NCBI GenBank assembly: GCA_014529675.2
Contig: CP076040.1
Location: forward strand, 3,739,894 to 3,803,893
Source: Opitutia bacterium ISCC 52
Lineage (GTDB): Bacteria; Verrucomicrobiota; Verrucomicrobiia; Opitutales; UBA2995
DNA length: 64,000 bases
Reading direction: 5' to 3'
This document shows, piece by piece, positions 27,693 through 36,433 of this stretch (position 1 is the first letter of the stretch; every line of letters starts with the position of its first letter). The position numbers and the translations under genes are program-made. Below the pieces are notes generated by a model that was not told where the DNA came from, ran no database searches, and worked only from the letters and a program-made list of their open reading frames with translations.

Positions 27693-27756
27693 GAGGCTGC
27701 CAAAACAGCCCTCCTCGTGGGTGCAGCGACAGCCGATCACGGCTAGTCCTGCACCC
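27667..27756 (+). repeat. 90-bp direct repeat, copy 1 (left of merC-like gene)
   Basis: Copy 1 covers the last eight codons of the TonB receptor and 64 bp after its stop, ending in a 38-nt hairpin at 27719-27756. Its outer stem is GGGTGCA/TGCACCC and its inner stem AGCCG/CGGCT around ATCA. Copy 2 lies at 28282-28371, 615 bp away in the same orientation. Confidence 0.85.
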
Positions 27757-27872
27757 AGCAGGGGTGCAGCAAGCCTGTCCCTGTATTATTCATTACCTCA
27801 TTAATAGTTTCGGCAAACTTCGATTCCGGGTCGGTCAATCAAATACCCTTCAAATCTAACACCGTAATAAAA

Positions 27873-28265
27873 ATGAGAATAGCATCTCAATCGGTCCTCG
27901 ATCGCGTTTCCATTGGAGTTTCAGTTCTTTGTGCACTTCATTGCGCAGTGCTGCCAATTCTACTGGCAATTTTCCCTACCCTCGTCGTGCTTCCTTTCGA
28001 AGATCATGTGTTCCACGAATTGATGATCTGGATTGTAATTCCATTCAGTATCGTGGCGGTCTTTCTTGGTTGCCGTCGCCATAAAGACCGAGGCGTATTG
28101 TTCGGTGCCGGACTTGGTTTAACGACACTTGTACTAAACGCTTTGTTCGGTCATGACCTTTTGGGCGAGGCAGGAGAAAAGCTGGCGACTTTGGCTGCAG
28201 CAGTCGTGTTCGCCTCTGCCCATTGGAGAAATTTCTCACTCTGTCGCCGAGACAACTGTGATTAG
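27873..28265 (+). CDS. MerC-domain membrane protein
   Basis: A 130-residue membrane protein with four helices and the MerC signature near the N-terminus, SVLCALHCAVLPILLAIFP, whose Cys-x3-Cys pair lies at the membrane face. MerC moves Hg2+ in mer operons. In non-mer contexts MerC-domain proteins cluster with TonB metal receptors, and a zinc-related inner-membrane role has been proposed. There is no merA or merR here, so a general metal role next to the ZnuD-like receptor is the better reading. The gene lies between two 90-bp direct repeats. Confidence 0.85.
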   Translation: MRIASQSVLDRVSIGVSVLCALHCAVLPILLAIFPTLVVLPFEDHVFHELMIWIVIPFSIVAVFLGCRRHKDRGVLFGAGLGLTTLVLNALFGHDLLGEAGEKLATLAAAVVFASAHWRNFSLCRRDNCD

Positions 28266-28281
28266 CAAACGGGTGAACCTT

Positions 28282-28371
28282 AACTAGGAGCTCGCGTGTT
28301 CTTCTGATAGGCCGCCACAGCGACCACCTTCTCGGGAGCAGCGAAAGCCAATCATGGCTAGCGTTGCTCCC
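28282..28371 (+). repeat. 90-bp direct repeat, copy 2 (right of merC-like gene)
   Basis: This repeats the 3' coding end of the TonB receptor (still readable as LGARVFF then stop) and its downstream hairpin, now outside any gene. The hairpin at 28334-28371 keeps the same length, with outer stem GGGAGCA/TGCTCCC and inner AGCCA/TGGCT around ATCA. It differs from copy 1 by paired changes. Confidence 0.85.
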
Positions 28372-28443
28372 AGAGCGGGAGTTGCCGTTAAGGCCCTTGC
28401 ATGCTCGAGGCATTTGGCTGCTGAGGTCACAACCGCTGGGGTG

Positions 28444-29535
28444 TTAGGACGACTGAATCGTAGCTTCATTCATGAAAAGTCGTCGTCTGAACCAAAATGC
28501 CAGGCTCACGAGTGCTATCATAACTGGAACCTCCACAAGGGGTCCGATGACAGCAGCAAATGCTGCACCGCTTCCGATTCCGAAGACCGCCACGGCAACT
28601 GCGATGGCCAGCTCAAAATTATTGCTGGCTGCAGTGAAGCTGAGAGTAACGCTTTGCTTGTAATCTGCACCGACCCACTTTCCCATGTAAAAACTTACTA
28701 CGAACATGACCGCAAAATAGATGGTGAGCGGCACTGCGATCAGAAGTACGTCCAGAGGCAGTTCGACAATTTTATCACCCTTAAAACTGAACATGAGGAC
28801 AATCGTAAAGAGCAATGCAATAAGGGTAATGGGACTAATCCTGGGTATAAATTCTGTTTCATACCACTCCCGACCTTTTGCCTTTACTCCCAGGAATCGA
28901 GTGAGCATTCCACCAAAGAATGGTATCCCCAAATAAATGAATACACTCTGGGCAACCTCAGCCATCGTAATAGCAACCACACTGCCTTCCAGGCCGAATA
29001 CTCCCGGCAGGTAAGTAATAAAAAACCAGGCATAGATACTGAAGAAAACGATCTGGAATAGGCTGTTGAAAGCGACCAACCCGGCAGCATATTCATTATC
29101 ACCCTCCGCCAGCTCGTTCCAGACAATAACCATGGCGATACAGCGCGCGAGACCAATTAGAATGACCCCCGTCATGTATTCAGGATGACCTTTGAGAAAC
29201 AAAACGGCCAATCCGAACATCAAAGCAGGGCCTATAACCCAATTTTGAATGAGAGATAATCCAAGCACTTTCAGGTTCCGGAAAACACGGTGCATCTCTT
29301 CATACCGAACCTTTGCCAGGGGTGGGTACATCATCAATATCAGCCCCATAGCAATGGGAATATTGGTCGTTCCTACCTGGAATTGATTGAGAAATGCCTC
29401 TGCACCATCCCACAGGGCACCGATGGCTACCCCCAGGGCCATAGCCAAAAAGATCCAGGCCGTTAGGAAACGATCCAGGAACCCCAGCTTTTTCTTACAG
29501 GGATGCCTGGGAATAGATGTTTCATTGTTTTGCAT
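28444..29535 (-). CDS. acr3: Arsenite efflux permease, Acr3 family
   Basis: A 363-residue membrane protein with about ten helices. The Acr3 core is visible: [27 protein letters not shown] and [19 protein letters not shown] with the conserved Cys132. It then has [19 protein letters not shown] and, near the end, [20 protein letters not shown] (20 residues shown), a BASS-superfamily motif. It exports arsenite from the cytoplasm using the proton gradient. Its partner arsC is at 18240 on the other strand, so the arsenic genes are split and not in one operon, and no arsR is nearby. It converges with the merC-like gene. Confidence 0.93.
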   Translation of the reverse strand: MQNNETSIPRHPCKKKLGFLDRFLTAWIFLAMALGVAIGALWDGAEAFLNQFQVGTTNIPIAMGLILMMYPPLAKVRYEEMHRVFRNLKVLGLSLIQNWVIGPALMFGLAVLFLKGHPEYMTGVILIGLARCIAMVIVWNELAEGDNEYAAGLVAFNSLFQIVFFSIYAWFFITYLPGVFGLEGSVVAITMAEVAQSVFIYLGIPFFGGMLTRFLGVKAKGREWYETEFIPRISPITLIALLFTIVLMFSFKGDKIVELPLDVLLIAVPLTIYFAVMFVVSFYMGKWVGADYKQSVTLSFTAASNNFELAIAVAVAVFGIGSGAAFAAVIGPLVEVPVMIALVSLAFWFRRRLFMNEATIQSS

Positions 29536-29778
29536 AGGATTTGTTGGATAGTTCGATTTAGCACAAAGATTTTATTAGCACATCCGGAATAGGATGGATG
29601 CCGAATTATCAGCAGAACGCAATTGAAATAAACAACGGACTGACTTACAGCAGAAACAAGAGTGATTTGCTTTTTTTGCAGGCCAAGAGCTTAGATTTTT
29701 CCTGGCATTAAAAGCACAAAATATTCCGAGAGAACTATCTAGATAGAAGTGCCATTGGATATAGTTTTATAATCAGGC

Positions 29779-31377
29779 TTAAAAGATCAGATAAAACCCA
29801 ATGAAGATCACGATATAGAGGCCCCACCAGAACTTAAAGGTTTTGTACCAGGGGCGTGGGGGTCCTTCTTCCAGCTGAGGCTCAATCGGCGCGATGCACT
29901 GGAGTTTTTCTGCAGGAGGAGGCTCAGTGACGTAGCTGACTGCAAAGAGCACGATAATCAGGAAGACAAAGACGATAGGGAAGACGTGATAGAAATGCAT
30001 GCCGCGGAATGCAGGTAACATGAAGTCGTGCAGGACCGGGAAATTCTTGCATGCTACATAATAGGTACCGATGAGCATACCGAGGAAGAGGGTCACGACT
30101 GCACCCTTCCCCTTCAGACGTCGATTGAATCGGCCAAAGAGAAACACCGTGCCCGATGGGATGACCATGAAACTCACCACGGTCATAGCCAAGTCGAAGA
30201 GGCCGGTCTCCAGGTTCATAAAGATCGGAGCAGCGATCACTCCCCAGATCATATTACAGGCGGCAAAGGTTTTACCGACGGTTACTGCTTCTGTCTGAGT
30301 AGCATTCGGACGAACCAGTGGATAGATATCTAGGGCCACCACACTTGCCTGAGCGTTGATACCGGAATCCTGGCTGGACATCATGGCCGCGATCATCCCG
30401 GCAAGCACAAGCCCCGACGATCCCACCGGGAGGAAGTCTTTCACCATCGTCGTATAAAGGGTGTCGGTATTTTCAACACCGGAATAAAGCACGGCTGCCA
30501 CCAGACCGGGGATCAAAAATAAAAAAACGCCAAACAATTTCAAGTAAGCCCCTAGCAGCATGCCGCATTGGGCATTGTGTAGATCCTTGGCAGCCAAGAC
30601 GCGTTGCAGAATTTGAATCGACGTAAAGGCGTAAAAAGCTGAGTGCAGTAGTTGTCCCGTCAATACAGCGCTCCAGGGAAACTCCTTGTCACTATGCGGT
30701 CGAAGCAGCTCAAAGTTATTGGGCAGTGCTTCCAGGATTGGTCCAAATCCACCGACCTTCTACAACCCGATGAAAGCCACCAGCGTCCCTCCACCAATCA
30801 TGATAACCACTTGGACCATGTCGGTCACTACTACCGAGGTCAGCCCACCAAGAACGGCGTAGAGTCCGACCGTGCACAGTATGACGATACCACAGATGAT
30901 CACGTTCTGTGCATTCACCTCCCAGCCAAATAAACTAAGCACCCCCAAGGCAGCTGTGTAGATGGCTATCGGGCTGTAGAGTACCGACTGAATAACATAG
31001 ATTCCCCCGAAGATGACTTTGGAGGCTTTATTGAAACGCAGCTCCAAAAACTGAGGAACCGTATAGATCTTACTCCGCAGATACAGCGGGATAAAGATCA
31101 ACGCCGAAATGGTCAGCATGATGCCGCCCAACAGTTCCGGATTGAAGGCAGCGAAGCCGGATCGGACCGCCTTGCCCGTCCAACCCACAAAGAAACCCAT
31201 GTGGATATTGGTCGCAAACAGTGAGAAACCAATCAGCAACCAAGTAAATTTTCGACCACCTAAAAAATAGTCTTCCGTGGAGCCCGACTTCTTGCGGCCA
31301 ACATAGAGGCCCAAAATCGTTACGGCAATCAGGTAGGCAGCAACGACGGTCAAATCGATGATTTGCTCAGTGGTCAT
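29779..31377 (-). pseudogene. Sodium/solute symporter (SSS family) interrupted by one in-frame TAG
   Basis: Read from 31377 to 29779 this is one frame of about 532 codons with a single internal TAG at 30760-30762. The first part has YFLGGRKFTWLLIGFSLFAT and ends LVAFIGL. Directly after the TAG, in the same frame, come KVGGFGPILEALPNNFELL and FPWSAVLTGQLLH, the normal next segments of SSS symporters (G-L-x-x-V-G-G, then F-P-W). The second part continues with MIAAMMSSQDSGINAQASVV, a family motif. The gene is therefore full length except for one nonsense codon. It may be a recent pseudogene, a sequencing error, or read through. It lies downstream of the dehydrogenase gene on the same strand. Confidence 0.87.
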
Positions 31378-31606
31378 AGTTTTTGAGAACTGGGTAACAG
31401 GAGATTTTTAGAAGTATGGCTAAAAGCTTTAGCAGGCAAATGGACTGGAACCAATTCCGCGATCACTTGACCGTAATTCAAGCCCAAAAGAATTTCGCCA
31501 AAAGCCCACACAAATCGGGAGCTACCGATGAACGAAGTGAAGACACCTCAACAAGCGAATCGCAGAATAACAGCTCCTCTCCTTCCGCTGCGCTTCGAAA
31601 TGCTTC

Positions 31607-31642
31607 TGTAGGAGAGCACCTTGGTGCCGATTTCAGCCTCTA
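31607..31642. repeat. TGTAGGAG-type REP-like element
   Basis: TGTAGGAG is followed by the hairpin GCACC-TT-GGTGC and CGAT. It overlaps the stop codon of the dehydrogenase gene. It belongs to the same family as the elements at 32904, 33013, 55856 and 58844, but with a different stem sequence. Confidence 0.7.
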
Positions 31643-32656
31643 CGAAAAATCCAACAACACCTTGATCGCACCGTCAGCTCGATCTACAAAGGTCTCAAAA
31701 GCTTCTTGCGCCTGATCCAGTTTGAACGTGTGCGTAAGCAGGGCCTTCACATCAATGATCCCTTCAGCAATCAATCGTGAGGCTTCCACAAAATCTTTCT
31801 CGTAAAAAGCACCGACTGAATTGTGAAGCGTGACGTTTTTGTAGAAGAACTTGCCGAGCGGAAATTGATCCACGTGATCGATATCGGTCACACCAAACTG
31901 CATCACGTGCCCATCATGTCGCACCAGGTCAATCGCCAGCTCGATCGCCAACTCATGATGCCCAGCCACTTCAATAACGATATCGGCACCCTCACCATCG
32001 GTAAGCGTTTCGACGATGGATTTTGGGTCCCGTTCTGAATTATTGATATCTCCGGTCGAACCCATTTGCTCCCCCACTCTCAAGCGATAATCGTATTTAT
32101 CGATACCAATGATTTGCGCAGCCCCTCTCAATTTTAAAGCAGCGTTCATCAAAACGCCCATGGGCCCCTGGCCAATGACCACTACGTTCTTGTCACGAAT
32201 CTCAGGCAACTTGCGAAATCCAAATAGAATCGTTCCCAGTGGCTGACTCATGAGTATTTCCTGATTGGATACAGGACCGCGTGGCATCGGATAAATCCGA
32301 TCCTCCGGCAAGGTGAGGTATTCGAAGAACCCGTATTGCATGATCGGAACACCGAGCACAAAATCCCCTACCTTATATTTCTCAGACGTACTCTCAGTAA
32401 CGGTACCCACACACTCGTGTAGAGAAAGTCCCGGGGGCAAAGGGTACAAAGATTCTTTCTCGTAATCGATATAGATATCGTTCGTCAAATATTTGGCAGC
32501 TCTCCGTTCATTGAAGTCGTAGTTAAACATCGGCGAGTCGGAACCACAAAGACAGGCGTGCTCAACTTTAAAGCGCACTTGCTCGTCCTCCATTTCGGGC
32601 ATCGGCACGTCGACAATTTCTATTTTACGTTGAGCAACAATTTGTCCGGCTTTCAT
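31640..32656 (-). CDS. Zinc-type medium-chain alcohol/polyol dehydrogenase
   Basis: A 338-residue MDR-superfamily dehydrogenase. The catalytic zinc region has CLCGSD (Cys37), and LHECVGTV has His and Glu in place of the usual GHE. The Rossmann motif is VVVIGQGPMGVLMNAA, with an acidic residue after the second strand (IIGIDKYDYR), which favours NAD+. I do not see the four-Cys structural zinc lobe. The enzyme probably oxidises a polyol or sugar alcohol in the cytoplasm. The symporter gene follows on the same strand, so a transport-plus-oxidation unit for one substrate is a reasonable inference. Confidence 0.85.
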   Translation of the reverse strand: MKAGQIVAQRKIEIVDVPMPEMEDEQVRFKVEHACLCGSDSPMFNYDFNERRAAKYLTNDIYIDYEKESLYPLPPGLSLHECVGTVTESTSEKYKVGDFVLGVPIMQYGFFEYLTLPEDRIYPMPRGPVSNQEILMSQPLGTILFGFRKLPEIRDKNVVVIGQGPMGVLMNAALKLRGAAQIIGIDKYDYRLRVGEQMGSTGDINNSERDPKSIVETLTDGEGADIVIEVAGHHELAIELAIDLVRHDGHVMQFGVTDIDHVDQFPLGKFFYKNVTLHNSVGAFYEKDFVEASRLIAEGIIDVKALLTHTFKLDQAQEAFETFVDRADGAIKVLLDFS

Positions 32657-32847
32657 TAGATCGAAGTTTCAAAGTCATAGACAGATAGTCAACGCCCATA
32701 ATAACAAGAGCCCCCTGCCTTGACTTCAGCCATAGTTTGGAAGGCAAACAGAGCCCCCACTCCACGACTTTCTGTAAAGCTCGATCACCGTTTCGAGAAG
32801 CATAGTGACGACACCAACACGAGCCGTACAGTATGAGTACGAGCATC

Positions 32848-32873
32848 GGCGCTCTCGGCGATAGCGCCCTACC
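32848..32873. repeat. GGCGCTCTCGGCG-family palindrome
   Basis: GGCGCT and AGCGCC flank CTCGGCGAT, followed by CTACC. Related copies occur at 55698-55723 and 57126-57151, all intergenic. Confidence 0.75.
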
Positions 32874-32903
32874 TCTTTGAATCTATCGATTACTGATTTA
32901 AAT

Positions 32904-33038
32904 TGTAGGAGCGGCTTTACGCCGCGATCGCACTGAAGATTCAGATTCGTTCAATAAACAACAGAATTTACTGTGAGTTGAATATCCAAATTCGAGAGAA
33001 AGTCGTTGAGAAGATCGCGGGGTCAACCCGCTCCTACA
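32904..33038. repeat. Inverted pair of TGTAGGAGC REP-like elements
   Basis: Each 26-bp arm starts TGTAGGAGC and ends GCGATC when read outward to inward. The left arm has the hairpin GCGGC-TTTAC-GCCGC and the right arm GCGGG-GTCAA-CCCGC (plus strand). The two internal stems differ but both pair perfectly. About 83 bp of AT-rich DNA separates the arms. This pair arrangement is typical of BIME-like REP doublets. Confidence 0.88.
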
Positions 33039-33044
33039 GTTGCT

Positions 33045-33944
33045 CTACCGCGCAATACCCGCCACCTGCATGTCGAGCTTCATCAACCGAGTACCACCGG
33101 TGATGTAGAGCGTCTTGCGGCCTTGGCCGCCGAAGGTGACGTTGGTCGATCCTCCTTCGCCCGGTAAATCGATCTCACCAAGCAAAGATCCATCAGGTCG
33201 ATGAACCACCACCTTATCTCGGGTAAGGTAAAGGTTTCCCTGCACGTCCAAGGTCATCCCATCACACCTGCCATCTGCAAAGCGGGTTTTGTTGGTGAGC
33301 ACACCGGGACTCTCAATGTCGTAGCGATTGATAAATTCACCGGCGTAATCTGCGACATAGAGCGTCTTGCCATCGGTGGTACCGATCAGCCCATTCGGCC
33401 GCTCGTAGTCAGGATCGGCCACACTGAGTTCTCCATCAGCTCCTAGGTAGTAGAGGATCTCCACATCTAACTCCATCACCTCACGGGTGCGATAGCGCGG
33501 ATCGGTAAAATAAATACCACCAGCCGGATCCACCCAACAATCGTTGGGAGCGTTCAGCCGCTTTCCATCCACTTTATCAACCAGGACGGTTCGTGCGCCG
33601 TTCTCAGAGATACGATACAGCTGTCGATCCAGCAGGTTCCCACAGACAATCAACAAGCCTCCGTTATCAAAGTAGAGTCCGTTGGTGCCGATGTCATCGA
33701 TGTATAGGGAAACGTCCCCATCCTCGGTATAGCGCATGATCTTGTTTACACGCACATCCGAAAACAACAGACCGCTGCCATCCCAAACCGGACCCTCGGT
33801 AAAGACGAAGCCTTCAGCCACGATTTCCACTGCTGCTCCAGGAGCTATGAGATCACTAAGTGATTGCTTAGAGCAGGCAGTCAAAAGACAAGCGAACAGG
33901 CTTATGGTGACTACAGACATTCGGGGAAAACAGAAAGAGCTCAT
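33045..33944 (-). CDS. SMP-30/gluconolactonase-like lipoprotein
   Basis: About 299 residues starting at ATG 33944. The N-terminus is a lipoprotein signal (SVVTISLFACLLTAC, lipobox LTAC). The propeller domain has FVFTEGPVWDGSGLLFSDV (metal Glu), NAPNDCWVDPAGGIYFTDP (metal Asn/Asp) and ERPNGLIGTTDGKTLYVAD with the third ligand. These match the SMP-30/gluconolactonase/LRE family, which hydrolyses sugar lactones. The periplasmic location fits the quinoprotein dehydrogenase on the other side of the divergent promoter at 34035: a dehydrogenase would make a lactone and this enzyme would open it. A TTG 36 bp upstream and an ATG at 33959 are alternative starts. Confidence 0.85.
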   Translation of the reverse strand: MSSFCFPRMSVVTISLFACLLTACSKQSLSDLIAPGAAVEIVAEGFVFTEGPVWDGSGLLFSDVRVNKIMRYTEDGDVSLYIDDIGTNGLYFDNGGLLIVCGNLLDRQLYRISENGARTVLVDKVDGKRLNAPNDCWVDPAGGIYFTDPRYRTREVMELDVEILYYLGADGELSVADPDYERPNGLIGTTDGKTLYVADYAGEFINRYDIESPGVLTNKTRFADGRCDGMTLDVQGNLYLTRDKVVVHRPDGSLLGEIDLPGEGGSTNVTFGGQGRKTLYITGGTRLMKLDMQVAGIAR

Positions 33945-34034
33945 GACTTCGAGGTTCATTCTTGCCGGAAGTAGAGTCAATGTCCTTCATGGAAACACCA
34001 TCTACGAGCATCTACATGAATAAGTTTCAGCTCC

Positions 34035-36185
34035 ATGCTTCAAAAATCCTTTTTAATACCGTCTGCCATTCTAGGACTGACAATAGTTCTGATAACCACT
34101 GCCTGTACCAAAGAGGAAAAGAATGCCGACTGGCCGGTCTACCTGGGAGACAGCGCTTCCAGTCAATCTTCTGAGGTAAATCAAATCACGCCTAAAAATG
34201 TAGATCAACTGGAGATCGCCTGGACCTTCGATGCACAAGGGGTCGAACCAGATGGATTCACCAACATGCAATGTAATCCGTTGGTCATCAACGGAACCGT
34301 ATACCTGACCAGTGCGACCTTTAATCTCTATGCATTAGACGGCAAAACGGGGGAACCCATTTGGAAGATCAATCCATTTGAGGAGATCAGTAAATCCCTC
34401 CCTTCACCCATCGAATCCACAGGGGGCACTCGAGGCATGGCTTACTGGTCTGGCCCGGAAGGTGATCGCATTCTTCTTGGAATCGCCAACTACCTTCTGG
34501 CCATCAATCCAGATGATGGAACTTTCATTGAGGGATTTGGCAACCAAGGTCATATCGATCTTAAAAAAGGACTCGGTCGTAATATCGACCAGCTACGCTA
34601 CATTACACGATCACCCGGAATTATTTACCAGGACCTGATCATCATGGGCTCTTCGGTTTCGGAATCGCTGCCGGCAGCACCTGGACACATCCGCGCGTTC
34701 AACGTTAAAACCGGCGAACAAGTTTGGCGTTTCAACACCATACCCCAACCTGGGGAGTATGGTTACGAAACCTGGCCCAAGGAGGCTTATAAAGAATTTG
34801 GTGGAGCCAATACATGGGCGGGTATGGCCGTCGACGAGAAGCGCGGCTTAGTTTATTGCCCGACCGGTTCGGCCACCTTTGATTACTACGGAGGCGATCG
34901 ATTGGGTGACAACCTCTTCGCCAATTCTCTGATCTGTCTCAATGCCAAGACCGGGGAACGCGTTTGGCATTATCAAACCGTTCATCACGATCTGTTTGAT
35001 TACGACCTACCAATTCCTCCCAACCTTTTAACCGTAAATCAAAACGGCAAAGAGATCCCGGCCGTTGCTCAACTGACCAAGCAAGGCTACGTGTTTCTCT
35101 TCAATCGAGTCACGGGCGAACCTCTATTTGAAATCGAGGAGATTCCCGTTCCAGCCTCAACCATGCCTGGTGAGATCGCTTCGAAGACTCAACCACGACC
35201 CACCAAGCCCGCCCCATTCGTTCGCGAGGTCCTTTCCCCAGATCAATTAAACGATGTCACCCCTGAAACAAAGGCAGAGATTTTGGCCAAGTATTCCACG
35301 ATGGATCCTCATGTGCCCTGGACACCAGGAAGCCTACATAAGGATACCATCGTTCATCCCGGAATGATCGGAGGCGCTGAATGGGGAGGTGCGGCGGCTG
35401 ATGAGAATGGCATTCTTTATTTCAACTCCAACGAGAGCTCAGCCATCCTGACGATGATCGATGCCACATCCAGCGGCTCACCTGGTGAGGCCCTCTACAA
35501 ACAAAATTGTATAGTTTGTCACGGAGAAGATTTGAGCGGAGGAACGGCGTTTGGACAGGTAGTGCCTACCTTGATCGGCATCGAAGATCGCATGGATCGA
35601 GGAGCCATCGCCCAAGTCATCCAATTCGGTGGAACGACCATGCCGGGCTTTCGCCATTTTTCAGGAAAGGATGTTTTCGATGTGATCTCGTTTATTGCTT
35701 CACCCGGGCAGACAGGTCAACACGCTGAGGATGCAAACGACACACCACAGCCGAATAACGTGAAATACATTCACACCGGTAATAACATCTGGACGGAAAC
35801 CAACGGCTACCCGGCTATCAAACCACCTTGGGGAAATTTAAATGCGCTGGACCTCAACACCGGCGAATACCTCTGGCAAATACCGTTTGGTGAATATCCT
35901 GAACTCATTGAGAAAGGAATTCCAGCCACTGGACGAGTGAGCTATGGAGGTCCCATTGTCACGGCCAGTGGCGTCATGTTTATCGCGGCCAGCCTCGATA
36001 ATCATATGCGCGCTTATGATATGAAGACAGGTGATGAGCTGTGGCGCACGAAGTTACCCTTCGGCGGCTACGCCACACCATCCACCTACATGATCGATGG
36101 GAAACAATACGTCCTCATCGCCTGCGGCGGTGGTCGAGGCTCTCCGACTGGGGACCAGTTTGTCGCGTTTGCGTTACCGCATTAG
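34035..36185 (+). CDS. PQQ-dependent dehydrogenase with inserted cytochrome c domain (paralogue 1)
   Basis: A 716-residue lipoprotein (IVLITTAC lipobox) with an eight-bladed quinoprotein propeller. W-motif blades include LEIAWTFDAQG, LDGKTGEPIWKIN, VKTGEQVWRFNT and MKTGDELWRTKLPFGGY. A cytochrome c domain is inserted late in the chain, with haem motif C492-I-V-C495-H496 and a distal-type Met in TTMPGFRHFSG. It should oxidise an alcohol or sugar in the periplasm and pass electrons to the chain. It is divergent from the lactonase-like gene. A second protein with the same architecture and nearly equal length is at 41389-43536 (haem Cys491). PQQ synthesis genes are not in the window. Confidence 0.9.
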   Translation: MLQKSFLIPSAILGLTIVLITTACTKEEKNADWPVYLGDSASSQSSEVNQITPKNVDQLEIAWTFDAQGVEPDGFTNMQCNPLVINGTVYLTSATFNLYALDGKTGEPIWKINPFEEISKSLPSPIESTGGTRGMAYWSGPEGDRILLGIANYLLAINPDDGTFIEGFGNQGHIDLKKGLGRNIDQLRYITRSPGIIYQDLIIMGSSVSESLPAAPGHIRAFNVKTGEQVWRFNTIPQPGEYGYETWPKEAYKEFGGANTWAGMAVDEKRGLVYCPTGSATFDYYGGDRLGDNLFANSLICLNAKTGERVWHYQTVHHDLFDYDLPIPPNLLTVNQNGKEIPAVAQLTKQGYVFLFNRVTGEPLFEIEEIPVPASTMPGEIASKTQPRPTKPAPFVREVLSPDQLNDVTPETKAEILAKYSTMDPHVPWTPGSLHKDTIVHPGMIGGAEWGGAAADENGILYFNSNESSAILTMIDATSSGSPGEALYKQNCIVCHGEDLSGGTAFGQVVPTLIGIEDRMDRGAIAQVIQFGGTTMPGFRHFSGKDVFDVISFIASPGQTGQHAEDANDTPQPNNVKYIHTGNNIWTETNGYPAIKPPWGNLNALDLNTGEYLWQIPFGEYPELIEKGIPATGRVSYGGPIVTASGVMFIAASLDNHMRAYDMKTGDELWRTKLPFGGYATPSTYMIDGKQYVLIACGGGRGSPTGDQFVAFALPH

Positions 36186-36433
36186 GTTTAAGGGACCTTC
36201 TCATCCACGGACTCACGACCGTGGCTACAAATAACATATTTCAGCTCCTTTTGCCAAGCTGGGGAATAGCGTTCCCAAGGCGTTAAGGTCTTGGCAAGGT
36301 CCATCAAATTCTTGCTAAGAAAATGGCCCGAAGGGTTTACAGGAAGACAATCTGGTAAATAATAAGTTTGCCCGCAAAAGGGTTTAGCTTGTAGTTGGTG
36401 TCCGTCCTATCAAACTTATCCTCTAAGTCTTAA

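Larger units (their letters stand above)
32657..33044. other. Intergenic region with REP-like inverted pair
   Basis: 388 bp without a supportable gene. It contains a GGCGCTCTCGGCG-type palindrome (32848-32873) and a pair of TGTAGGAGC elements facing each other (32904-32929 and 33013-33038). Small ORFs here cross repeats only. The promoter of the 31640-32656 gene should lie near 32657-32800. Confidence 0.6.

Noticed and set aside
27873-28265. A mercury resistance (mer) operon
   Set aside because: Only MerC is present; no merA, merT, merP or merR nearby.
28354-29061. 235-codon plus-strand ORF antisense to acr3
   Set aside because: It lies wholly over the acr3 gene on the opposite strand, whose membrane motifs are clear.
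29779-31377. Genome-wide TAG recoding as explanation of the symporter stop
   Set aside because: Several intact genes here, including larA (stop at 13983) and the tail remnant, end in TAG; only one gene shows an internal one.
31416-31715. 99-codon plus-strand ORF
   Set aside because: It overlaps the 3' end of the dehydrogenase gene on the other strand and a REP-like hairpin; the product is low-complexity and has no family look.
32904-33038. CRISPR-like or att-type repeat
   Set aside because: Only two inverted arms with different internal stems; no regular spacers. Fits a REP doublet.
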